Source: Planctomycetota bacterium (GTDB taxonomy: Bacteria > Planctomycetota > UBA1135 > UBA2386). Taken from it: a stretch of DNA of 38,621 nt. The DNA is taken from the NCBI GenBank assembly GCA_016794485.1, contig JAEUHV010000223.1, positions 1 through 38,621 on the forward strand, given 5' to 3'. Of this stretch, positions 30,755 to 37,973 are shown piece after piece. A program made the translations under genes and the position numbers. Each line of letters opens with the position of its first letter. Within the stretch, counting starts at the first letter, position 1. A model generated the notes under the pieces. The model was not told the DNA's origin. It saw only the letters and a program-made list of their open reading frames with translations, and did not search any database.

Positions 30755-31900
30755 CTACGCCTCCGCGTCGATCTCGTAGTGCAGCCAGCGGCAGTCGATC
30801 GGGCCATTGCGCACCGGGTGCTTCTGCGCCGCCCGCAGGCCGAGGTGCTGGGTCAGCTCAGGGTTGCCGCACAACACGAACGCCTGCGCCCCGGCGCACT
30901 GCCGGTGCAGGAAGTTGCCGAGCGACTGCCAGCTCTCCTCGAGCTTCGCCGCGTCGGGCGACAGGCGGTCGCCGTACGGCGGGTTCGTCACCACGACCGA
31001 CGGCCGGAACGGCGGCACGTAGTCGCGGCAGTCGCCCTGGTGCAGCTCCACCTTGCCGGCGAGGCCCGCACCCTCGAGGGCCTTCACGGCGATCGAAAGG
31101 GCGCCGGGGTGCCAGTCGTTGCCGCACAGCGGCGGCAGGTCGGCGGCGCCGCGCGACGCCCGCGCCTCGGCGTCGTCGAACAGATGGCGCCACGCGTCGA
31201 GGTCGGTGTCCTTCCAGCGTTCGAACGCGAACGCGCGGCCGAGCCCCGGGGCGCGGTCGGTCGCGAGCCACGCCGCTTCGCACAGGAACGTCGCCGAGCC
31301 GCACATCGGGTCGCACAGCGGTGCCTTGCGATCCCAGCCGGTCAGCAGCAGCAGCCCAGCGGCGGTTGCCTCGTTCAGCGGACTCTTGTGCTGGATCTCG
31401 CGGTAGCCGCGCTTGTGCAGCGGCTCGCCACCGAGTTCGCGGTAGAGGATCGCTTCCTCGCCCTGCAGCACGAGCTTGATCGGCAGGTCGGGCCGGTCCT
31501 TGCCGACGTTCGGCCGTTTGCCGAAACGGTCGCGGAACTGGTCGCACAGCGCGTCCTTCACCACCAGCACCGGGAAGCGCGTGTCGTTGGCGAAGCTGTC
31601 CTTCACCGCGCCGTCGATCGCGAACGTCTGCAGGTAGCCGATGGTCTGCGTCCAGTCGACCGTGCCGGCCAGCGCGTAGAGGTCGTCGCGGTCGCGCACG
31701 CGGCCGCGCGCGAGTTCCTCCTGGACGCGGATCGCCGAGCGCGTCCACAGGCAGGCCCGGTAGCCGGTGGCGCGGTCGCCGGTGAAGGCCACGGCGCCGC
31801 GGCGGGGCTCGACCTGGCCGGCGCCGAGCGCCCGCAGTTCGTCGGCGAGCACCTGTTCGAGGCCGAGCGTGCAGGCGGCGTAGTAGTAGTGCAGGGTCAC
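30755..31900 (-). CDS. RlmL/YpsC-like 23S rRNA (guanine-N2) methyltransferase
   Basis: The 381-residue protein starts with a ferredoxin-like/THUMP part (YYYAACTLGLEQVLADELRA, THUMP near ALCDQFRDRFGKRPNVGKDR and IKLVLQGEEAILYRELGG). It continues with the UPF0020 linker RGYREIQHKSPLNEATAAGL and a Rossmann methyltransferase: motif I in PLCDPMCGSATFLCEAA, motif IV NPPYGDRL. These enzymes make m2G in 23S rRNA. GTG 31900 begins at the conserved region. Convergent with the NTT gene, only two bases between stops. No clear promoter within the 166-base upstream gap, which shows no other feature. Confidence 0.9.
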   Translation of the reverse strand: MTLHYYYAACTLGLEQVLADELRALGAGQVEPRRGAVAFTGDRATGYRACLWTRSAIRVQEELARGRVRDRDDLYALAGTVDWTQTIGYLQTFAIDGAVKDSFANDTRFPVLVVKDALCDQFRDRFGKRPNVGKDRPDLPIKLVLQGEEAILYRELGGEPLHKRGYREIQHKSPLNEATAAGLLLLTGWDRKAPLCDPMCGSATFLCEAAWLATDRAPGLGRAFAFERWKDTDLDAWRHLFDDAEARASRGAADLPPLCGNDWHPGALSIAVKALEGAGLAGKVELHQGDCRDYVPPFRPSVVVTNPPYGDRLSPDAAKLEESWQSLGNFLHRQCAGAQAFVLCGNPELTQHLGLRAAQKHPVRNGPIDCRWLHYEIDAEA

Positions 31901-32066
31901 TTCGTTTGGGCGCGGTCGAACGCGGGGCGGACTTCTACACCATGCGCCGAACCTTGGCGCCGCCCAGGTCACGAATGCAGGCCGAGATGCCACGGCACCG
32001 CGCGGATGCCGGGCGCGACGCGCATCCATGAGCCAGGCGGAGGCCGATGCCCCAGCCGCGGGGCGG

Positions 32067-32780
32067 TCAGTCCGACACGGTGACGTCGGCGGTGGTCGAC
32101 CAGAAGCAGTGGTTCTGCAGGTTCGGGTCGGAGTCGGGCAGGAACAACGCGACGCAGACCTGGTGGCGTCCATCGGCGAACGAACCGTCGACCGCGACGT
32201 CGGCCAGGTCCATGGTCGCGCCCGGCGCCGCCAGGCCCTGGTCGAACAAGGCGGGCACCGGAAAGTCCTGGCCGTCGGGCAGGAAGCGCAGGACGCCGTT
32301 GCCGTCTTGTCGGCACACGAACACGTCGACGCGACCCGGTTCGCCGGAGTAGCGCAGGTCGAGTCGCACGCGCAGGCGATCGCCGCGGCGCACCCGTTCG
32401 GGCAGCAGGCACCTGGTCCCTGCGAGGCGTTGTGCGGCGATCTGCTGCACCTGCTCGGCGGCGCCATCGCGGAACGCGCCGTCGCGGCGATCGATCAAGT
32501 AGTGCAGTGTGTCGCCGCGGAAGAACGGGCACGAGCCGGTGCGGCACTCGGGCGGCAGCGCACCGGCCGCGAGCGTGCGGCGGATCCGCTGCATGGTCTT
32601 GCCGTTCCAGATCGCCTGGAACGGCTCGGTCTGGACGTTGCCGACCACGGCGTCGGAGAAGCAGCACAGCTGCACCGCGCCGTTCGAAGTGACGACGGTG
32701 TTGCCTTCCCACGGCACCGGACACAACGGCCGCGGCGGCAGTCCGGCGAGCCAGGGGACGTGGGGTGGCACGTGGCTCAT
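32067..32780 (-). CDS. Separate SPASM-domain protein
   Basis: The 237-residue protein begins with a SPASM domain that normally forms the C-terminus of radical SAM peptide-modifying enzymes: CPVPWEGNTVVTSNGAVQLC then CFSDAVVGNV, FQAIWNGKTMQRIRRTLAAG and PPECRTGSCPFF, with Cys20, Cys39, Cys40, Cys79 and Cys84 as likely ligands of auxiliary Fe-S cluster(s). A beta-rich domain of ~130 residues follows (LRVRLDLRYSGEPGRVDVFV, FLPDSDPNLQNHCFWST), which may bind a substrate. ATG 32780 overlaps the radical SAM stop (ATGA). Thus the enzyme is split into two coupled chains. Confidence 0.85.
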   Translation of the reverse strand: MSHVPPHVPWLAGLPPRPLCPVPWEGNTVVTSNGAVQLCCFSDAVVGNVQTEPFQAIWNGKTMQRIRRTLAAGALPPECRTGSCPFFRGDTLHYLIDRRDGAFRDGAAEQVQQIAAQRLAGTRCLLPERVRRGDRLRVRLDLRYSGEPGRVDVFVCRQDGNGVLRFLPDGQDFPVPALFDQGLAAPGATMDLADVAVDGSFADGRHQVCVALFLPDSDPNLQNHCFWSTTADVTVSD

Positions 32781-33598
32781 GGAGTCCCCGTCGTGCGGTA
32801 GCGCGCCGGCAGTTCGATCGCGACGCCGAGTTCGCGCGCCGTCGCTTCGGCGGCGTCGATCGCGGCGTCGTATTCGTCCGGGCACCGGCTGGTGTGTTCG
32901 CGGTGGTAGTCCCAGTCGCCGCCGTGCGTGGTCGGCACCACCCAGTCGAGGCCCGCGTATTCGTGCAGACGGTAGAACTTCACGCCGTCGACGCCCAATC
33001 GGTGGGCGAGCCGCACCACGGCGGCCGTCTCGTGCAGGTTGCTGGCGAAGATCACGTACGACAGCGTGGTCTTGGTCGGCGCCGGACGCCGGGCGAACGC
33101 GGCCACGTAGGTCTCGATGTTGCGCAGCAACCGCGCCCAGTCCCAGGCGCGGATGCGGCGGTAGGTCGGTTCGGTCGCCGCGTCGATCGAGAAGTTGAAG
33201 AACAGACGCGACGGGTAGTGCACGAACGCGTCGACGTGCTTCTCGGTGCACACCGAGCCGTTGGTGTTGATCGACAGTTCGACACCGTGCGCGGCGCAGT
33301 CGGCGACGATCGCGAAGAACTCGGGATCGATCAGGAACTCGCTGATGCCGTGGAACGCCATGCTGGTCGACGCCGGGATCAGCCGGCGCAGGTCGCTCCA
33401 CGTGTCGCCGACCAGTTCGGTGCGCGGGATCGTGCTGCCGACGCGGTGGTCGATGCAGTAGGCGCACTTGAAGTTGCAGCGGTTGGTGCGCGCGATCTGC
33501 AGGCTCGCGGGCGTGGTCTGCACCGTGCTTGCGCCGAGCGCGAACTCGCGCATCGAGCGGTACCGGTTGCGTTGGTTTTCGCGCAGGGGAGAGGACAT
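32777..33598 (-). CDS. Radical SAM protein
   Basis: The 273-residue protein has the 4Fe-4S/SAM motif C-x3-C-x2-C (Cys41, Cys45, Cys48 in RTNRCNFKCAYCID). The partial TIM barrel follows with HGISEFLIDPEFF (GGE-like region), VELSINTNGSV, FFNFSIDAATEPTYRRIR, LSYVIFASNLHETAAVVRLA and VKFYRLHEYAG. It stops where SPASM would begin; that domain is encoded by the coupled next gene. SPASM enzymes modify peptides, proteins or tRNA-linked sugars; no precursor peptide is visible next door. ATG 33598 follows TAGTCT by 11 nt; the earlier ATG at 33619 lies upstream of that element. Confidence 0.92.
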   Translation of the reverse strand: MSSPLRENQRNRYRSMREFALGASTVQTTPASLQIARTNRCNFKCAYCIDHRVGSTIPRTELVGDTWSDLRRLIPASTSMAFHGISEFLIDPEFFAIVADCAAHGVELSINTNGSVCTEKHVDAFVHYPSRLFFNFSIDAATEPTYRRIRAWDWARLLRNIETYVAAFARRPAPTKTTLSYVIFASNLHETAAVVRLAHRLGVDGVKFYRLHEYAGLDWVVPTTHGGDWDYHREHTSRCPDEYDAAIDAAEATARELGVAIELPARYRTTGTP

Positions 33599-33609
33599 TC
33601 GCGGGCAGA

Positions 33610-33615
33610 AGACTA
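33610..33615 (-). promoter_or_regulatory. -10-like TAGTCT before the radical SAM/SPASM operon
   Basis: On the minus strand TAGTCT ends 11 nt before ATG 33598, giving a leader of about four bases. It supports the chosen start. Confidence 0.35.
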
Positions 33616-33658
33616 GCACGTGGCAGGCAGGGTGCCGGCGCGCTTGGTTGCCATCGGC

Positions 33659-34888
33659 TCAGCCCGGCGGCATCGGGCCTGCAGCCGTCGCGAAGTCGAG
33701 GGCGAACGCTTTCAGGGCGCTCACCACCGGTGCGGCCGCCATCTCGATCAGCGAGCAGTTGCCCTTGCGTCTGCTGAACTCGGCGAGCTTCACGATCTTG
33801 TCGTCGAAGCCCGGCCCCTTCTTCGCCTGCACGGCCTTCAGGATGTGCACGAACTGGTTGGTCTCCATGCGGCACGGCGGGCACTGGCCGCACTGTTCCT
33901 TCATGAAGAACTCGGCGATGCCGAGCGTCATCGCCACGACGTCGGTGGTGTCGTCGACGATGCGCACGCCGCCGCAGCCAGGCGAACTGCCGAGCGGCCG
34001 CAACGTCTCGTAGGCGATCGGCACGTCGAGGTGCTCGGCGAGCAGGAAGCCGCACGACATCGCCGGCAGCACGGCGCGCACGCGGCGACCGAAGCTCAAG
34101 CCGCCGCCGCAGCCGTCGATCAGTTGCCGGAACGACACGCCGAACGGCAGCTCGTACACCCCCGGCCGCTGCACGTTCGCCGGCAGCGTGAACAGCAGCG
34201 TGCCCTTGCTCTGTTCGGTGCCGATGCGCGCGAACGCAGCGCCGCCGTGCCGCGCGATCCACGCGACGTGCGCCATCGTCTCGACGTTGTTGACCGTCGT
34301 CGGCTTGCCCCACAGGCCCGCTTCGCCGGGGAACGGCGGCTTCTTGCGCGGCTTCGCCGGCTGGCCCTCGATCGCGTTCAGCGCCGCGGTCTCCTCGCCG
34401 GCGACGTAGGTGCCCGGACCGAGATGGATGTCGATCGGGAACGGCAGCATGCCGGCGGCGCGCAGTTCGCCGATCGCCTGCTCGGCTGCGGCGCGCGGGC
34501 CGTGCATGTCCTCGATCAGGTAGAGGAAGCCCTTGCTGGCGCCGGTCGCGAGGCCGGTCAGCAGCAGTCCTTCGAGCACGGCGTGCGGATGGCGCTGCAC
34601 CAGCACCTTGTCCTTGTCGCTGCCGGGCTCGTGTTCGCCGCCGTTGCCGACCACGAACTTCTGCTCGGCCACTGCCGCCGACGCGAGTTCCCACTTGCGC
34701 GCGGTCGGGAACGACGCACCGCCGCGACCGCGCAGCTGCGCGGTCGCGACCTCGCCGCGCAGCCACGCCGAGCCCTTCTGCTGCACCGCGGCGAGGCCTT
34801 GGTAACCGCCGCGCGCGCGGTATTCGGCGAGCGTTTCGGTCGCGGTCGAGGAACGGGCGGGCAGCAGCAGGTTCGGCGTCGCGGTCAC
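33659..34888 (-). CDS. Orphan NuoF/HoxF-like NADH-binding flavoprotein
   Basis: The 409-residue protein follows the 51-kDa subunit of complex I: FMN/NADH glycine loop LRGRGGASFPTARKW, GNGGEHEPGSDKDKVLVQRH (replacing NADESEPGTxKDR), PHAVLEGLLLTGLA, ETAALNAIEGQPAKPRKKPPFP, LWGKPTTVNNVET, SLBB-like VYELPFGVSFRQLIDGCGGG, and the 4Fe-4S site EQCGQCPPCRMETNQF with the late Cys in RKGNCSL. It should pass electrons from NAD(P)H via FMN and N3-type cluster. No NuoE/NuoG, hydrogenase or formate dehydrogenase gene adjoins it, so its partner is unknown. GTG 34888 lies 7 nt after TACCAT. Confidence 0.88.
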   Translation of the reverse strand: MTATPNLLLPARSSTATETLAEYRARGGYQGLAAVQQKGSAWLRGEVATAQLRGRGGASFPTARKWELASAAVAEQKFVVGNGGEHEPGSDKDKVLVQRHPHAVLEGLLLTGLATGASKGFLYLIEDMHGPRAAAEQAIGELRAAGMLPFPIDIHLGPGTYVAGEETAALNAIEGQPAKPRKKPPFPGEAGLWGKPTTVNNVETMAHVAWIARHGGAAFARIGTEQSKGTLLFTLPANVQRPGVYELPFGVSFRQLIDGCGGGLSFGRRVRAVLPAMSCGFLLAEHLDVPIAYETLRPLGSSPGCGGVRIVDDTTDVVAMTLGIAEFFMKEQCGQCPPCRMETNQFVHILKAVQAKKGPGFDDKIVKLAEFSRRKGNCSLIEMAAAPVVSALKAFALDFATAAGPMPPG

Positions 34889-34895
34889 GGCCGGG

Positions 34896-34901
34896 ATGGT
34901 A
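34896..34901 (-). promoter_or_regulatory. -10-like TACCAT before the NuoF-like gene
   Basis: On the minus strand TACCAT ends exactly 7 nt before GTG 34888, predicting a leaderless transcript. Confidence 0.45.
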
Positions 34902-34934
34902 GGGTCCTGCGGTCGCCGTTCCACGCCGGGCTGG

Positions 34935-35840
34935 TCACCGGCCAGCGGGAGGCAGCAGTTTCGCGAGGTCCGCGTCGGCGAGCCCGCGATGCACGGTGCC
35001 CGCGGCCGACAGTTTCGCCGTCGGCGCCGGACCGCGGCGAGTCCGGTGTTCGGCGAGCAGGCCGTCCAGCCACGCGCGGTCCGGCACGAGCACCGTCGCG
35101 GTGGTCGTTCCGTCCCGCATGTGCGCGGTGCTCACGATGCCGAGCACCGCTCCGTCGGTGGTTGCACACGGCCCGCCCGAGTCGCCGGGCAGCACCGGCA
35201 CGTTGACCACGAGCTCGCGGCCGGTGCGCGCGAACGCTTCGACGCTGCCGCCCGCGACGATCAGGCCGCTCGCACCCGAACCACAGACCACGACCGGTGT
35301 GCCGCGTTCCGCCGTGGGCGTCGCCGGCGCGAGTGCGAGCGGTGACACGCCGAGGCCAGGAGCCCACAACACGGCGAGGTCCGTCGGGGGCTGCTGGGCA
35401 GCACCGTTCCAGACCACGTCGGCGACCACTTCGCGCATGGCGCCGCTCGGGCTGCGGCCGACCACGAGGGCGGCACCACTCTGCAGGCAGTGTGCGGCCG
35501 TCAGGAAGTAGCCGTCGTCGGTGATCGGCACACCGGCACCGAGTTCCTTCGTCACGACCTTGCCGTTCGCGGTGCCGCGGAACACCGTCGCCTGTGTCGC
35601 CGGGTCGGTCACGAACGAAAACCCGGTCGCGCCGTCGACCACCAGGGCGGTGCGGTCGGCCAGGAAGCGGAGCAGCGGCAGGTCGCCGCGCTGCATCCCC
35701 GCGAACGGGGCCACGGAAGCGGCGCGCAGCGGGGCGTTGCGTTCGGCCAGGAGGTCGCGCGGCGAGGTGGTGGTGGTCGGCGGCGCCCCGCATGCGGCGA
35801 CCAGCAGCGCGAGTACCGCGGGTTTCGGGAGCGACATCAT
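34935..35840 (-). CDS. Trypsin-like serine protease lipoprotein
   Basis: The 301-residue protein has a signal sequence with lipobox LVAAC (Cys17) and a chymotrypsin-fold protease domain with an intact triad: His117 (YFLTAAHCLQ), Asp154 (PPTDLAVLW) and Ser221 (LPGDSGGPC). It should be tethered to the inner or outer membrane facing the periplasm. No PDZ domain follows, unlike DegP/HtrA; the last ~50 residues form a short tail. Its ATG (35840) overlaps the channel stop (ATGATG), so a periplasmic protease is translated together with a voltage-gated channel. Confidence 0.9.
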   Translation of the reverse strand: MMSLPKPAVLALLVAACGAPPTTTTSPRDLLAERNAPLRAASVAPFAGMQRGDLPLLRFLADRTALVVDGATGFSFVTDPATQATVFRGTANGKVVTKELGAGVPITDDGYFLTAAHCLQSGAALVVGRSPSGAMREVVADVVWNGAAQQPPTDLAVLWAPGLGVSPLALAPATPTAERGTPVVVCGSGASGLIVAGGSVEAFARTGRELVVNVPVLPGDSGGPCATTDGAVLGIVSTAHMRDGTTTATVLVPDRAWLDGLLAEHRTRRGPAPTAKLSAAGTVHRGLADADLAKLLPPAGR

Positions 35841-36652
35841 GGTTTGGGCAGCGCCTGGCCGCAGTGCGGGCAATGCGCACCAGCGCCCTTGCCGTCGTCG
35901 TGGCGCGAGCGCGCCTTGCCGAGTTCGTCGACGAACGCCGCGCCGAGCAGGCCCGCCGGCAATGCGAACATGCCGATGCCGAGCACCGCGATCAGCCCGC
36001 CGAGGGCGCGGCCGCCGGCGGTGACCGGCGCGAGGTCGCCGTAGCCGATCGTGGTCAGCGTGACGATGCCCCACCACATCGTCGCCGGGATGCTGGCGAA
36101 GCGGTCGGGCTGCGCGTCGTGTTCGAGGTGGAACATCAGCGTCGACGACACCACCAGCAGCACCACCAGCACGAACAACAGCGACAGCAGGTCCGGGGCC
36201 TTGCGCGCGAGCACGCGCTGCAGCGTCTGCACCGCGAGCGAATAGCGGCCGAGCTTGGCGATGCGCACGAGTCGCGCCAGGCGCGCGAGGCGCAGCGCGC
36301 GCAAGTCGAGGCCGCCGGCGGACAGCAGGCTCGGCAGGATCGACAGCAGGTCGATCACGGCGGCGGGCGTGGCCAGGTAACGCAGCCGGCCAACGATCGG
36401 CCGCGCATGCCGCGGTTCCTCGACCGCACACCAGGTGCGCAGCACGTATTCGAGCGAGAACACCGTCAGCGAAAACGTTTCGAGGATGGTGAACCCCGCC
36501 CCGGCGGCGGCGGCCACTTCCGGAACGGTCTCGAGCACGACCGCAGCGACATTGGCGACGACGAGGGCAGCGAGGCACAGGCGCACCGCCGAGGCGAACG
36601 GATCGTCACGGCTGCCGTCGAGCACCTGGTGCACGGAGGAACGCAGCGTCAC
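35837..36652 (-). CDS. Voltage-gated potassium channel (Kv-type) with C-terminal zinc-ribbon-like tail
   Basis: The 271-residue protein has six spans: S1 (~21-41), S2 (~56-75), S3 (~97-110), an S4 with regularly spaced basic residues (ALRLARLARLVRIAKLGRY, ~119-137), S5 (~154-175), the pore with selectivity filter TTIGYGD (200-206) and S6 (~214-240). It should assemble as a tetrameric inner-membrane K+ channel. The cytosolic C-terminus is short and ends in CPHCGQALPKP, half of a zinc-ribbon knuckle that could be completed by the tetramer. GTG 36652 follows TAGGAT by 7 nt. Coupled to the protease lipoprotein. Confidence 0.93.
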   Translation of the reverse strand: MTLRSSVHQVLDGSRDDPFASAVRLCLAALVVANVAAVVLETVPEVAAAAGAGFTILETFSLTVFSLEYVLRTWCAVEEPRHARPIVGRLRYLATPAAVIDLLSILPSLLSAGGLDLRALRLARLARLVRIAKLGRYSLAVQTLQRVLARKAPDLLSLLFVLVVLLVVSSTLMFHLEHDAQPDRFASIPATMWWGIVTLTTIGYGDLAPVTAGGRALGGLIAVLGIGMFALPAGLLGAAFVDELGKARSRHDDGKGAGAHCPHCGQALPKP

Positions 36653-36659
36653 GCGCGGG

Positions 36660-36665
36660 ATCCTA
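36660..36665 (-). promoter_or_regulatory. -10-like TAGGAT before the channel/protease operon
   Basis: On the minus strand TAGGAT ends exactly 7 nt before GTG 36652, the same hexamer as ahead of the peptidase gene; leaderless initiation is predicted. Confidence 0.45.
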
Positions 36666-36787
36666 CGCCGTGGCGGCGGCATCGCGAGCCGGGCGGCCGG
36701 GCATTGCCGGGACGATCCTTGGCGGGCGGCTTTGGCGACGTGAGACTGTGCGTCGCGGATTCCCCGCATTTCCCCAGGAGCCTCGAG

Positions 36788-37900
36788 ATGAACCGACCCA
36801 TGCCGTGGGTGGGTCCACTGCTGCTGTCCACCGTTCTGGCAGCCCAGCAGGGATCCCCCGAAACCGCGCCGAAACCGGCGACTGCCGCCGAGCGCCTGGC
36901 GGCGCTGCAGGCCGAGCAGAAACAGGTCATCGACGACTATCGAAAGGCCATGGCCGAAGCGGCGAAGAAGCCGGCCCAGCCGGCCCAGCCCGGCCAGGCG
37001 ATGCCGGCGATGCGCATGCGGCCGTCGTTCAAGCCGCTGGTGGAGAAAGCGAAGCTGGCGGCGAAGGACTACGCCGGCACCGAGGACGCCGTGCCGTTCC
37101 TGCTGTTCCAGGTGCAGAACGCCGAAGGCAAGAACGACCTCGCCGAGCCGTTCGACACGCTGCTCGCCGCGCACGTCGACAGCCCGAAGCTGGCCGAACT
37201 GGGCGGCATGCTGCCGTTCCTCGGCAACATCTTCGCCGCCGAGAAGGCACAAGCCGCACTCGAGCGGCTGGGCCAGAGCAAGGACGCGACGGTGCGTGGC
37301 TTCGTGCTGTTCACGAACCACAAGCAGACCATCGAGACGGCCGACGTCGCCGGCGCCGAGTACGGCAAGGCCAAGGCCGAGCTGCTGGACATCGCCAAGC
37401 TCGCCGGCAACGCCGAGTTGACCCAGCAGATCGACGACGCGATCGGCACGCGCGAGAAGTTCGGCATCGGCGTCACCGCGCCCGACATCGCGGGCGAGGA
37501 CCTCGACGGCGTCGCGTTCAAGCTCAGCGACTACAAGGGCAAGGTCGTGTTCCTCGACTTCTGGGGCGACTGGTGAGGCCCTTGCCGGGCCATGTACCCG
37601 CACGAGCGGTCGCTCGTGGAAGAGATGAAGGACAAGCCGTTCGCGTTGGTCGGGGTCAACTCCGATCCGGACATCGCCCGCGCCAAGAAGGCGATCGCCG
37701 AGAACAAGCTCAACTGGCGCAGCTTCACCGCCGGGCCGCAGGGCACGCGTGGACCGATCCCCAAGGCCTGGGCGATCAAGGGCTGGCCGACGATCGTCGT
37801 GCTCGACGCCGAGATGCGCATCCGCTACCGCGGGCACGACGGCGAGGAGGCGACCAAGGTCGCCAAGGACCTCGTCGCGAAGCTGGCCGCCGCCAAGTGA
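36788..37900 (+). CDS. Thioredoxin-like selenoprotein (Sec at TGA 37574-37576)
   Basis: From ATG 36788 (AGGAG upstream) the frame encodes a signal peptide (PLLLSTVLAAQ), a ~220-residue helical region of unknown fold, then a TlpA/AhpC-TSA-like thioredoxin domain: GVTAPDIAGEDLDGVAFKLS, DYKGKVVFLDFWGDW, then an in-frame TGA, then GPCRAMYPHERSLVEEM. The frame continues through FALVGVNSDPD and the cis-proline segment AIKGWPTIVVLD to 37900. The TGA occupies the first Cys of WCGPC, giving W-U-G-P-C, and a SECIS-like hairpin follows. Read through, the protein is 370 residues with Sec263. It should be a periplasmic thiol/peroxide redox enzyme; without Sec the first part alone lacks the active site. 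A Cys-to-stop mutation is the alternative. Confidence 0.85.
37574..37618 (+). promoter_or_regulatory. UGA Sec codon and candidate bacterial SECIS element
   Basis: After TGA (37574-37576) a 5-bp hairpin GGCCC-TTGCC-GGGCC (37577-37591) is followed by a perfect 7-bp stem CACGAGC/GCTCGTG (37601-37607, 37612-37618) closing a GGTC loop (37608-37611). The loop begins 31 nt after the TGA and carries the GGU of the well-studied E. coli fdhF SECIS apical loop, within the spacing range known for bacterial SECIS elements. Here SelB with Sec-tRNA would bind. Confidence 0.75.
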
Positions 37901-37973
37901 CCGGCAGGCGGCGGCGGTCGCCGATGGCAAAGCCAGGGCGCGTGCGGCACCATGCCGCCGCCCTGGTGCATCC

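Noticed and set aside
37592..37900. A separate 102-codon ORF after the TGA
   Set aside because: It is in the same frame as the upstream gene and begins in the middle of the thioredoxin fold, just after GPCRA; reading through the TGA explains it better than an independent gene.
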